From Sulfitobacter marinus (GTDB lineage Bacteria; Pseudomonadota; Alphaproteobacteria; Rhodobacterales; Rhodobacteraceae): 32,098 nucleotides of DNA. The stretch spans positions 1 to 32,098 of the forward strand of contig NZ_FPAJ01000010.1 of NCBI RefSeq assembly GCF_900116285.1, given 5' to 3'. Positions 1-12,416 of the stretch are shown here, piece after piece (the first letter of the stretch is position 1; every line of letters starts with the position of its first letter). The notes below the pieces were generated by a model. It saw nothing but the letters and a program-made list of their open reading frames with translations, was not told where the DNA came from and did no database searches. Made by a program: the position numbers and the translations under genes.

Positions 1-10
1 AAAAAAGGGG

Positions 11-38
11 TTGCGGGTATTTGGAACAAACCTTAGAA
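11..38 (+). promoter_or_regulatory. Putative rrn promoter
   Basis: A TTGCGG hexamer (11-16) and a TTAGAA hexamer (33-38) lie 16 bases apart, just after an A-run at the window edge. This is about 420 bases upstream of the 16S gene, where an rrn promoter is expected. Any upstream activating sequence would lie mostly outside the window. The match is by eye; the -10 is imperfect. Confidence 0.4.
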
Positions 39-455
39 CCCCCCTTACCGGAGACGCAGACAAGCCGACACGGTGCGCTAGACGGGACGGACGGAGCTGA
101 GAGGCGATGGAGGTTCAGGAGGCGGAGAAATTCTGAGGTATTCGAGGCGGGGCGCGCTGAAAGTTACGGCGCATCTTGGTTTCTTTTGTCTCAACGCTCT
201 TTGAAATTGATAATATCTGAAGAGATATGTGGGCGGTTTGGTTCATTCGATGGATCAACCTCTTCATATCGCGCTGGTAGCGACGGGCCATTTGGTCTTT
301 AGCGATGATCCAGTGTCAGCTTCACTGTTTGGACGGCTTTCGGCTACTTTGTAGCTCTAAGCACAACAAACAGAAAAGACGCCTGTAGTATTCAGTAAGT
401 ACTGCAGGTCGATGTGCAGAGGTTCGACGTCAAGGATATGATGGTAACATCATTT
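39..455 (+). other. rRNA operon leader (no gene)
   Basis: Transcribed leader between the putative promoter and the 16S 5' end. It holds a boxA-like antitermination element and sequence likely to fold into the 16S processing stem. A 93-codon open frame at 21-302 starts at or upstream of the expected transcription start, has no ribosome binding site and encodes an Arg-rich, low-quality protein, so I do not call it a gene. Confidence 0.6.
195..206 (+). promoter_or_regulatory. boxA-like antitermination element
   Basis: The bases cgctctttgaaa closely resemble the rrn boxA core (TGCTCTTTAACA in E. coli), which loads NusB/NusE so that polymerase resists Rho-dependent termination over untranslated rRNA. 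The element sits in the leader upstream of 16S, the normal place. Confidence 0.6.
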
Positions 456-1928
<1,473 letters not shown>

Positions 1929-2075
1929 GTTTCTAGTAAATGAGCTTGCTCATCTCGTGAAACACTTAGCAGGACAGCAAACAAAGCTGTCCACATCAAG
2001 GCATCGCAAGATGACCTTTCGGACCGAGCCGTCCTCATATCTCTTCAGAACAAGAACACGAGCTACCGCTCGTAT

Positions 2076-2152
<77 letters not shown>

Positions 2153-2170
2153 TATCCCTCGGGGAATGAT

Positions 2171-2246
2171 GGGGCCTTAGCTCAGCTGGGAGAGCGCCTG
2201 ATTTGCATTCAGGAGGTCAGGAGTTCGATCCTCCTAGGCTCCACCA
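2171..2246 (+). tRNA. tRNA-Ala (anticodon UGC)
   Basis: A 76-base cloverleaf with acceptor stem GGGGCCT/AGGCTCC, anticodon loop TTTGCAT, T-arm GAGTTCGATCCTC and an encoded CCA. It lies 18 bases after tRNA-Ile, the usual spacer pair. Confidence 0.97.
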
Positions 2247-2805
2247 AATACTTCACGCAGTGAGGTGTAAATACAGTGATTAGACCGGCAAGCAGTTTCG
2301 ACTGTTTGCCCGTCCAATCGGACGGTGCGGAAACGCATTGGTGACATTCCTTTGGAATGCACCTGATTGACATCGTAAAGAGAGATACAGTTACTTTGAG
2401 AGTAATCTTAAAGTAACAAACAACACGATCCGATCTTACCGAGTAAGGTAATGATCTCGGTTGCTGCTTCTTAGGAAGCCGGTGTTTAGCGGACTGTTTC
2501 CTCGGTCTTTTAATCATATCGCGACTGAAATAGACGTGTTGTCCAAGTCAAGTACACTAACCAGAGACATGACGCCTACTTCCTGCACGGAAGGTGGGCT
2601 AGATGCATGTCTCGCTGTCCACTCTTAGAGAGTGGGCGGGTAAAAGTATGCTTTTGATCTGGAATAAGGAAAGACAGTTTCTTACCAGCTTCTGTCTTCC
2701 ACGTTAGACTGGTGTTCTACATTCTATCGGCCGTTGAGGGTCTAAATTGTCCTCAAGTAGCCGAATAGGCGGTAGGACATTAAACCAGTCTTGCTTTTTC
2801 TGGAT
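2247..2805 (+). other. tRNA-Ala to 23S spacer (no gene)
   Basis: About 560 bases of transcribed spacer. No further tRNA or credible reading frame is seen. Several short inverted segments are present (for example around 2577-2610 and 2620-2640), and the last part forms the 5' arm of the 23S processing stem. Confidence 0.7.

Positions 2806-2814
<9 letters not shown>
2788..2814 (+). other. 5' arm of 23S rRNA processing stem
   Basis: The segment beginning GTCTTGCTTTTTCTGG and running into ATCAAATCAAG is complementary, apart from a few bases, to 5646-5672 after the 23S 3' end. The pair brings the two ends of 23S together as a long helix, the expected RNase III substrate. Confidence 0.75.
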
Positions 2815-5645
<2,831 letters not shown>

Positions 5646-5657
<12 letters not shown>

Positions 5658-5672
5658 CAGTAGAAGCAAGAC
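5646..5672 (+). other. 3' arm of 23S rRNA processing stem
   Basis: CTTGATTTGATCCAG followed by AGAAGCAAGAC pairs with 2788-2814 with only a few mismatches around the middle, closing the 23S precursor helix. Confidence 0.75.
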
Positions 5673-5742
5673 TTTTACTCATCATTCAAAAGCATACACA
5701 CATACATAACTGTACTGACTTGGACATTTGTTGAATTTATTC

Positions 5743-5860
5743 GGTTTGGTGGTCATAGCGTAAGCAAAACACCCGATCCCATCCCGAACTCGGCAGTTAA
5801 GTGCTACTGCGCCAATGGTACTGCGTCTTAAGACGTGGGAGAGTAGGTCACCGCCAAACC
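5743..5860 (+). rRNA. rrf: 5S ribosomal RNA
   Basis: About 118 bases. The terminal helix GGTTTGG/CCAAACC closes the molecule. The conserved CCCGATCCCATCCCGAACTC segment is at 5772-5791 and GGGAGAGTAGGTC near 5838. It lies 86 bases after the 23S 3' end, completing the rrn operon. Confidence 0.95.
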
Positions 5861-5910
5861 TAATAAGTTCAATAAATGTATATCTCTCAATACGATAACA
5901 ATACAAAAAA

Positions 5911-5945
5911 CGCCCGCTGTGAAAATATCACAGCGGGCGTTCTTG
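5911..5945 (+). terminator. Intrinsic terminator of the rrn operon
   Basis: A perfect 12-bp stem, CGCCCGCTGTGA (5911-5922) with TCACAGCGGGCG (5928-5939), has a 5-base loop and is followed by a short TTCTT tract. An A-run precedes it. It lies 50 bases after 5S. No tRNA is found between 5S and this hairpin. Confidence 0.85.
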
Positions 5946-6019
5946 CGTTCAGATTAACTGTTGCCATACAGGCGATGAAAGCCCACGTCTTATTATAGGT
6001 TCAAAAAGGAACTAAAGAC

Positions 6020-6499
6020 GTGAAAAATGCTATCATCATTCGTCCGGTATCAGAGCTCGACCATAGCCAATGGCGAAACCTGTGGAATCAATATAACGAA
6101 TTTTATGGCAGAGCCGGACCAACCGCGCTTTCGGAGAATATTGTTCAATCCACTTGGCAAAGACTATTAGACCCAAGCGAACCTGTGCATTGTCTGGTGG
6201 CTGAGCAGGGTGGCAGGCTGGTCGGTCTTGCTCACTATATATTCCATAGAAACACAATCACGATTGAAAACACCTGCTATCTTCAGGACGTTTTTTCTGA
6301 CCCGTCACTGCGCGGGCAAGGTATTGGAAGAAAGCTGATTGAGGCGTTTTATGAACAAGCCACCCAAGCCGGTACGGTAGGGGTTTACTGGCATACACAT
6401 TCATCAAATAGCGCCGCGATGGCGTTGTATGACAAGGTTGCTAAGAACACCGAGTTTTTCGTTTACAGGCATAATGTAGATGTAAACCTGGCTGAATAG
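6020..6499 (+). CDS. GNAT-family N-acetyltransferase
   Basis: A 159-aa acetyltransferase that likely moves an acetyl group from acetyl-CoA to an amine; the substrate is unknown. The GNAT fold is clear from the motif A segment at residues 90-105 (DVFSDPSLRGQGIGRK), whose R98-G-Q-G-I-G103 loop binds the CoA pyrophosphate. Motif B follows near residues 122-145 (YWHTHSSNSAAMALYDKV), typical of amine/amino acid acetyltransferases. The start is GTG at 6020, chosen because AAAGGA lies 9 bases upstream. The gene directly follows the rrn terminator, stands alone and looks AT-richer than the genes after it, so it may be a later arrival. No signal peptide or membrane segment is seen. Confidence 0.9.
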   Translation: MKNAIIIRPVSELDHSQWRNLWNQYNEFYGRAGPTALSENIVQSTWQRLLDPSEPVHCLVAEQGGRLVGLAHYIFHRNTITIENTCYLQDVFSDPSLRGQGIGRKLIEAFYEQATQAGTVGVYWHTHSSNSAAMALYDKVAKNTEFFVYRHNVDVNLAE

Positions 6500-6613
6500 A
6501 ATATTTCCCGTTGCCCTGAAACAGCATTACCCTCTCTATATCTAGTCTAAAGGTCCATCCCGACAGCCGTGACAATCACCTCCCATCGGAACCTTCTGCA
6601 TTCTGGCGCGTAT

Positions 6614-7096
6614 ATGATCATGAACACACAAAAACACCCCACCCGCATTCTTTGCGCACTTGCTGCGCTCGTTGTACTTCCTTTCTCCGCCGCTGCTGAA
6701 ACCGTCGGCAATGTTGACGTTGATTGGCTAGGGAATGACATCGTCGTGGAAGCGGTGGCCGACCCCAAGGTAAAAGGCGTTACCTGCCATCTGGCCTATT
6801 TTGAACGTGGCATCATTGACCGGTTGCAAAAGGGAGACTGGTTCGAAGACCCGTCAAACTCGTCGATTTCTTGCCGTCAAACCGGGCCGATTGAGATTGG
6901 CGATATTGAGCGCGATGACGAGGGCGAGACCGTGTTCACCGAACGCCGCTCTGTTATTTTCAAAACATTGAACGTGAAGCGCATCTATGATGAGGCGAAT
7001 AACACCTTGATCTACATCAGCCACGCCCGCGACGTGCAAAACGGATCAGCAAAGATGTCGATGTCGACCGTGCCGCTCTATGCGCCGGGGAATTAG
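6614..7096 (+). CDS. creA: CreA family protein (exported)
   Basis: A 160-aa protein of the CreA family, small exported bacterial proteins of unknown molecular role. The family core is clear: VDVDWLGNDIVVEAVADPKV followed by KGVTCHL, then ISCRQTGPI, with the two conserved cysteines (C in VTCHL and C in SCRQ) that could form a disulfide in the periplasm. The N-terminus is a signal peptide: basic KHPTR, hydrophobic ILCALAALVVLPF, and an SAAA-ET cleavage region. The frame is open back to a GTG at 6569, but that start would put 15 residues before the signal peptide. ATG at 6614 or 6620 fits better, although neither has a strong ribosome binding site. The mature length matches the family. Confidence 0.85.
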   Translation: MIMNTQKHPTRILCALAALVVLPFSAAAETVGNVDVDWLGNDIVVEAVADPKVKGVTCHLAYFERGIIDRLQKGDWFEDPSNSSISCRQTGPIEIGDIERDDEGETVFTERRSVIFKTLNVKRIYDEANNTLIYISHARDVQNGSAKMSMSTVPLYAPGN

Positions 7097-7189
7097 GCAA
7101 AGGATCGCCATACGGGAACTGTCCCTTTGCGCCGTTCTCATGTTGCGTTAATCTGCCGCAAAGCCACAACAACAAAGGGCACAGGCAGA

Positions 7190-8347
7190 ATGGGCATTTC
7201 ACGTAGAAACTTTACAATCGGATTGGGGGCATTGGGCCTTGCCGCATGTCAGGGGCGTAGCAGTGCGGTGACATATGCCTCGCGGAGCGAGAGCACTTTG
7301 CCCGCGGATTTGATGCCACAATCAAATAGCGGCTATGATGCTTGGGTTGCGGGGTTCAAGGCGCGGGCTACGGCACAGGGCATTTCAGCCGCAACGCTAA
7401 GACGAGGTTTCGTCGGGACAGGTTATTTGCCCGGTGTCGTTAAGCGTGACCGTAACCAAACCGAATTCAGCAGGACGCTTGAGGATTACCTTGCCATTGC
7501 CGCGTCAGAGGAGCGTGTCAGCAAGGGGCGCGCTGCCTTTGCCCGCCATCGGGGCATTCTGCGCCAGATTGAAGGGCGCTATGGCGTTCCGGCCGAGGTC
7601 GTTACCGCCGTGTGGGGGCTGGAGAGCTTTTACGGAGAGCGGCGGGGTGACGTGCCGGTCGTATCGGCCACGTCAACTTTAGCCTATGATGGCAGGCGCG
7701 GGTCTTTCTTTGAAAAACAGCTGATCGCGGCGCTGAAAATTCTTGAGCGGGGGGATGTCTCTGCACAGGGTTTAACGGGCAGCTGGGCCGGTGCCATGGG
7801 TCACACCCAGTTTATCCCCACATCTTATCAGGCTTTTGCCGTCGATTTTAACGGCGACGGGCGGCGCGACATCTGGTCGGATGATCCGACGGATTCACTG
7901 GCCTCGACTGCGGCGTATCTTGCCAAGTCAGGCTGGAAATCCGGCCAGAAATGGGGCGGAGAGATGGGAACTGCTGCGGCCAGTTCTGCAACACCGTTGA
8001 AGGTTTTGCAGCCTGACGCGGGCGGGCCACGCTTTGCGGTGTTTAGCAATTTCAATGCGATCAAGCGCTATAATAACTCTGACAATTACGCGATTGGTGT
8101 CGGGCATCTGTCTGACCGTATTGCGGGCGGCGGACCCATCCGGGCCAGCTTTGGCCCCGACAAATACGGCCTGACCATCGAGGATCGCAAAGCGTTGCAA
8201 GAACGGCTGACGGCGCGCGGGTTTGATACCGGTGGTACGGACGGGGTGATTGGCCCCAACAGCCGCAAGGCCATCTCAGCCTATCAGCAATCCGTTGGGT
8301 TGCCAGCGACAGGTGATCCGTCGCTGTCGCTGCTGCAACGCCTTTAA
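7190..8347 (+). CDS. Lytic murein transglycosylase (MltB-like) with peptidoglycan-binding domain, lipoprotein
   Basis: A 385-aa enzyme that cleaves the glycan strand of peptidoglycan to 1,6-anhydro ends. The catalytic domain (about residues 45-320) has VWGLESFYGE with the catalytic Glu at 145, then GSWAGAMGHTQFIPTSY (about 197-213) and an NGDGRRDIW segment, as in the MltB/SLT 3 family. The C-terminal 60 residues (LTIEDRKALQERLTARGFDT...IGPNSRKAISAYQQS) are a PG_binding_1 domain. The start at 7190 gives MGISRRNFTIGLGALGLAAC: twin arginines, a hydrophobic stretch and a lipobox ending at Cys20, suggesting Tat export and lipidation. An upstream start at 7127 would bury this signal. The gene is convergent with the next gene, 31 bases away. 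Confidence 0.93.
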   Translation: MGISRRNFTIGLGALGLAACQGRSSAVTYASRSESTLPADLMPQSNSGYDAWVAGFKARATAQGISAATLRRGFVGTGYLPGVVKRDRNQTEFSRTLEDYLAIAASEERVSKGRAAFARHRGILRQIEGRYGVPAEVVTAVWGLESFYGERRGDVPVVSATSTLAYDGRRGSFFEKQLIAALKILERGDVSAQGLTGSWAGAMGHTQFIPTSYQAFAVDFNGDGRRDIWSDDPTDSLASTAAYLAKSGWKSGQKWGGEMGTAAASSATPLKVLQPDAGGPRFAVFSNFNAIKRYNNSDNYAIGVGHLSDRIAGGGPIRASFGPDKYGLTIEDRKALQERLTARGFDTGGTDGVIGPNSRKAISAYQQSVGLPATGDPSLSLLQRL

Positions 8348-8378
8348 GGTTGCTTTAAACGACCGGCTGCGCGGGTGC

Positions 8379-10046
8379 CTATTGGCCTGCCAATATCCAG
8401 CGCGCCGCCTTTTCAGCAATCATTATGGTCGGGGCATTGGTGTTGCCGCTGGTGATCTCGGGCATGACCGACGCATCCACCACGCGCAGGCCTGCCACGC
8501 CTTTCATCCGCAAATGCGGGTCCAGCACGGCAGTCGGATCATCCTCGCGGCCCATTTTGACGGTGCCCACGGGATGAAAGATCGTGCTGGCGATGTCTCC
8601 CGCCAATCGGGCTAAATCATCATCACTTTGATATTGAATGCCGGGCTTGTGCTCTTGCGGGGCATAGGGCCGCATTGCAGGTTGGGCCATAATGTCACGC
8701 ACTTGGCGCAGGCTTTCGGCGGCGACTTTGCGGTCGTCTTCGGTATCCAGATAATTCGGTGTGATCTTGGGGGCGTCGCGGAAATCGGATGAGGCAATCC
8801 GAACATGGCCGCGGCTGGTCGGGTTCAGGTTGCAAACGCTGACCGTCATGGCGGGGAAATCGTGCAGGTCTTCGCCAAACGCCTCAAGGCTAAGCGGTTG
8901 GACATGGTATTCAAGATTGGCATGGGGTCGGTCAGGGTTCGACCTAGTGAACGCACCCAGCTGGCTTGGGGACATGCTCATTGGGCCGGAGCGTTTGAGC
9001 AGGTATTCCAGCCCGATCTTGGCCTTGCCAAAAAGAGAATTGGCCAGGGTGTTGAGAGTCTGCGCGCCCGTTACCTTGAACACCGCGCGAATTTGCAAGT
9101 GATCTTGAAGGTTTTCACCGACAAAGGGCTGGTCCATCACCATCTCAACGCCGTGCCGCTTTAGCACTGCGGCGGGACCGATCCCCGAAAGCTGCAGTAT
9201 TTGAGGAGAGTTCACAGCCCCGGCGGACAGCACGGTTTCCTTGGCCGCCGTCACGGTGACGGGCACACCTTTGTGATGCACCTTGGCCCCTGTGCAGCGC
9301 AGGCGTCCGTCGCGGTCTTTGTCAAATGTCATCTTTTCAACCTGCGCTTCGGTCCAGATGGTCAGATTGGTCCGTGATTTCGCCGGACGCAGAAACGCCT
9401 TTGACGTGTTCCACCGCCATCCAGAGCGCTGATTAACGTCGAAATACCCGACGCCTGCATTATCACCACTGTTGAAATCATCGGTCTTCTGAATGCCGGT
9501 TTCTGCCGCCGCATCGGAAAAGCTGTCCAGAATGTCCCATCGCAATCGTTGCTTTTCGATCCGCCATTCGCCGCCGTGCCCGTGCATATCGGAAAACCGG
9601 CTATTGTCCCCCGTTACCGGGTCGGCACCATCATCCAGTTTATAGTGGTCTTCATGGGCCTTAAAGTCGGCCAGCGCGTTTTGCCAGCTCCAATCTTCCT
9701 CGCCGGTCAGCTTGGCCCAATTGTCATAATCACGCGCTTGCCCGCGCATATAGATCATGCCGTTGATCGACGAACACCCGCCCAACGTCTTGCCACGCGG
9801 ATAGAGAAGGGCGCGCCCGTTCAATCCCTTGTCTGGTTCGGTTTTATACATCCAGTCGGCGCGCGGGTTACCAATACAATACAGATAACCGATGGGGATA
9901 TGGACCCATGGATAGGTGTCAGCTTTTCCGGCTTCTAACAGCAGTACCCGGTTGGCGGGATCGGCGCTAAGCCTGTTGGCCATCAGGCACCCGGCGGACC
10001 CGCCGCCGATTACAATATAGTCGTAGCTGTTTGATCCGTCAGACAT
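8379..10046 (-). CDS. GMC family FAD oxidoreductase (choline dehydrogenase-like)
   Basis: A 555-aa flavoenzyme of the glucose-methanol-choline family, oxidising an alcohol to an aldehyde. Residues 8-19 carry the FAD-binding YDYIVIGGGSAG, followed by a Glu-containing LLLEAG that binds the ribose. GMC signature 1 is at about 81-104 (LYPRGKTLGGCSSINGMIYMRG), and signature 2 at about 273-287 (GAVNSPQILQLSGIG). The active-site pair is His491 in HPVGTVKMG and an Asn in GNTNAP (535-537). The Asn version is the choline dehydrogenase/oxidase type. Choline itself is not proven, since many roseobacter paralogues act on other alcohols. It lies 236 bases downstream of the OYE/FAD demethylase on the same strand and may share a catabolic role. 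No signal peptide. Confidence 0.93.
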   Translation of the reverse strand: MSDGSNSYDYIVIGGGSAGCLMANRLSADPANRVLLLEAGKADTYPWVHIPIGYLYCIGNPRADWMYKTEPDKGLNGRALLYPRGKTLGGCSSINGMIYMRGQARDYDNWAKLTGEEDWSWQNALADFKAHEDHYKLDDGADPVTGDNSRFSDMHGHGGEWRIEKQRLRWDILDSFSDAAAETGIQKTDDFNSGDNAGVGYFDVNQRSGWRWNTSKAFLRPAKSRTNLTIWTEAQVEKMTFDKDRDGRLRCTGAKVHHKGVPVTVTAAKETVLSAGAVNSPQILQLSGIGPAAVLKRHGVEMVMDQPFVGENLQDHLQIRAVFKVTGAQTLNTLANSLFGKAKIGLEYLLKRSGPMSMSPSQLGAFTRSNPDRPHANLEYHVQPLSLEAFGEDLHDFPAMTVSVCNLNPTSRGHVRIASSDFRDAPKITPNYLDTEDDRKVAAESLRQVRDIMAQPAMRPYAPQEHKPGIQYQSDDDLARLAGDIASTIFHPVGTVKMGREDDPTAVLDPHLRMKGVAGLRVVDASVMPEITSGNTNAPTIMIAEKAARWILAGQ

Positions 10047-10282
10047 CGCGCCATTTACCCATCGCTTGTTTCATTCTTGATCAGAGAGACACAGCCGCGC
10101 GGATCGCCTTCAGAAAGCACTTTATGCAGCGCTGATGAAAGCCATATCCTGAGGCCTGTGTTCCCTGATCCCGGCGACATTTGAAGGCCGAGTAGGCAAA
10201 CTCTAGTGCCAATTTCTGCTAAGGGGTATCGCGAATTTTGATCTGGAGGCTGTCGATCCAACTGTTCAGAGCGGCCTTGCAG
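10047..10282 (-). other. Intergenic region, possible decayed sequence
   Basis: 236 bases between two - strand oxidoreductase genes. A TTG-started 68-codon frame spans 10055-10261 and stops 8 bases before the GMC start, but it resembles nothing I know and has no ribosome binding site. Another frame reads ALNSWIDSLQIKIRDTP then a stop, followed by an open stretch, which looks like worn coding sequence. I call no gene here. Confidence 0.4.
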
Positions 10283-12328
10283 TTATAACTCCTTGACCAG
10301 ACGCAAAGCGTCATAAATCGCGGCATGTGTATTGCGCGCTGATACCGCATCGCCGATACGAAACAGCCAGAATGTTGCGTCGTCATTCCAGTCCATCGTT
10401 TGCGGCTCGCCTGCGATCAGCGCCTCATAATCAACAGCGCCTTCATTCTTTGACAGAGGTTTGAGCGCGAAATACAGATCATCCATCGGCAAGGTGCCGT
10501 AGTTCACCACCACCTGATCATATTCCTGCTGTCTCGTAAAATCACTGTAGTCGGTGCCTATTGTGGCGACCAATTTATTACCAACACGGGAAACCCCCAA
10601 CAGCCGCCGCGTCACGGTAAAGGTCACATCCTTATCCTGCAAAGACCGCATATAGGGGACAAGGTTCATCGCCATAATCTCGGGGGCAAAGCTGCGGTCG
10701 GGGGTCATCACCTCGACCTTGGTGCCCGCGTGGGCGGCAATCTCGGCGGCTTGAAGCCCGGGATGATCGCCGCTTTCGTCGTAGATGAGGATATTTCCGG
10801 CAGGTTTCACATCGCCCGAGATGATGTCCCACGACGACACCACATTTTCGGCTTCGACACCGGTTTCAAACAGCTCGGTATTGGGCAGGCCACCTGTCGC
10901 GATGATCACGACATTGGGGTTAAGCTGCGCAACCGTCTCTTCATCGGCCCATGTGTTAAAGTGAAACACCACGCCGCGGGCGGCACATTGCGCCATGCGC
11001 CAGTCGATGATCGACATCATCTCGCGGCGGCGGGCGTTTTGCGCGGTCAGCCTGATCTGGCCACCGGGTTCCGGCTGGGCCTCGAATACTGTGACGTGGT
11101 GACCGCGCTCGGCGGCCACGCGGGCGGCTTCCAACCCGGCGGGGCCCGCGCCGACGACGACGAATTTGCGTTTGACCAATGCGGGCTGAATGCTGTGCGG
11201 CATGGTCAGTTCACGCCCTGTGGCAGCGTTATGGATGCACAGGGCCTCTCCGCCTTGATAGATGCGGTCCAGACAATAGGTGGCCCCCACGCAGGGGCGG
11301 ATGTCGTCCTCGCGCCCCTCAACGATCTTTTGCACGATATGCGGATCGGCCATATGCGCGCGCGTCATCCCGACCATATCCAACAGGCCAGCTGCCACCG
11401 CGTGACGGGCCGTTGCCACATCCTGGATGCGAGCGGCATGAAAGGTGGGCATGCCTGTCGCCTGTTTCACCGCGCCTGCGAAATCCAGATGCGGTGCGCT
11501 TTGCATCCCTTGGACGGGGATCACATCGGTCATCGCGGGATCGGTATGAATGCGCCCTTTGATCACGTTTAGAAAATCCAGCTGGCCCGATGCGGCAAGT
11601 CTTTTGGATATTTCAAGCCCTTCTTCGGGGGTGATGCCGCCCTTTTGCGCCTCGTCCGCGGTATATCTAAAGCCCACGATGAAATCGTCGCCCACCCGTT
11701 TGCGCACTGCCGCCAGCACATCCATGGGAAACCGCATCCGGTTTTCCAGCGTATCAGCGCCGTAAGGGCCAACCAAGTCATTGGTCAGCGGCGACCAGAA
11801 CTGATCAAGCAGATGGCCGTAAACCTGCAACTCGATCCCGTCCATACCGCCGTGTTTCATCCGTTCGGCGGCGTCGGCAAAATCGGTGATGATCCTGTCG
11901 ATGTCCCAATCCTCGATCAGTTTGGGAAAGGCGCGGTGCGCAGGTTCGCGGTGTTTCGACGATGACACCGACGGCAGCCAATCGCCCTTGTTCCACGTGG
12001 TGCGCCGCCCCAGATGTGTCAGCTGGATCATCACCGCGCAGCCATGTTCGTGGCAGGCATCGGTCAGATTGGTGATCCACGGCACGACCTCGTCCTTATA
12101 GGCCAGTACGTTGTTGAACACAGGCGGGCTGTCCTTGGAAACTGCCGCCGATCCCGCTGTCATTGCCAAAGCCACGCCAGCCTTTGCACGCTCTGCGTGA
12201 TAGGCGCGGTAGCGGTCTTTGGGCATCCCGTCTTCGGGGTACGCGGGTTCGTGACTGGTCGTCATGATCCGGTTGCGTAAAGTCAGATGCTTAAGCTGGT
12301 ATGGCTGCAGCAGCGGATCGGTAGACAT
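10283..12328 (-). CDS. Old Yellow Enzyme/FAD fusion, N-methylproline demethylase-like (StcD type)
   Basis: A 681-aa enzyme of the trimethylamine dehydrogenase/2,4-dienoyl-CoA reductase architecture. An FMN-binding TIM barrel (about 1-340) is followed by a cysteine cluster and an FAD/NAD domain starting at KFVVVGAGPAGLEAAR (388-403). Barrel motifs include QLTHLGRRTTW (102-112) and DGIELQVYGHLLDQFWSPLTND (163-184). Closest in my memory are stachydrine-utilisation demethylases, which remove an N-methyl group from methylproline; dimethylglycine or another N-methyl compound is possible. Of the four Fe-S cysteine positions, C346, C352 and C364 are present but the second is Ala349. The start at 12328 is chosen for AAGAGG a few bases upstream; the frame extends 19 codons further without support. 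It lies 88 bases downstream of a GT2 gene. Confidence 0.8.
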   Translation of the reverse strand: MSTDPLLQPYQLKHLTLRNRIMTTSHEPAYPEDGMPKDRYRAYHAERAKAGVALAMTAGSAAVSKDSPPVFNNVLAYKDEVVPWITNLTDACHEHGCAVMIQLTHLGRRTTWNKGDWLPSVSSSKHREPAHRAFPKLIEDWDIDRIITDFADAAERMKHGGMDGIELQVYGHLLDQFWSPLTNDLVGPYGADTLENRMRFPMDVLAAVRKRVGDDFIVGFRYTADEAQKGGITPEEGLEISKRLAASGQLDFLNVIKGRIHTDPAMTDVIPVQGMQSAPHLDFAGAVKQATGMPTFHAARIQDVATARHAVAAGLLDMVGMTRAHMADPHIVQKIVEGREDDIRPCVGATYCLDRIYQGGEALCIHNAATGRELTMPHSIQPALVKRKFVVVGAGPAGLEAARVAAERGHHVTVFEAQPEPGGQIRLTAQNARRREMMSIIDWRMAQCAARGVVFHFNTWADEETVAQLNPNVVIIATGGLPNTELFETGVEAENVVSSWDIISGDVKPAGNILIYDESGDHPGLQAAEIAAHAGTKVEVMTPDRSFAPEIMAMNLVPYMRSLQDKDVTFTVTRRLLGVSRVGNKLVATIGTDYSDFTRQQEYDQVVVNYGTLPMDDLYFALKPLSKNEGAVDYEALIAGEPQTMDWNDDATFWLFRIGDAVSARNTHAAIYDALRLVKEL

Positions 12329-12416
12329 GGCAAACCTCTTGGGCAAAGTTACATGCCGTAAGGGTGCAACTGAACGCGCTTTCAATCAACTCTATTCGCG
12401 CCGCTCGGTGGTCCGG

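Noticed and set aside
21..302. 93-codon + strand frame in the rrn leader
   Set aside because: It begins inside the putative promoter, crosses boxA and encodes Arg-rich sequence with no family resemblance.
2209..2517. - strand frame ending LVEPRRIELLTS over the tRNA-Ala and spacer
   Set aside because: Antisense of tRNA-Ala; another classic artefact.
10055..10261. 68-codon - strand frame just before the GMC gene
   Set aside because: TTG start, no ribosome binding site, no similarity that I recognise; kept only as an intergenic note.
10730..11572. 280-codon + strand frame opposite the OYE/FAD demethylase
   Set aside because: A shadow of a GC-rich gene on the other strand; His/Gly-rich sequence and complete overlap with a clear enzyme.
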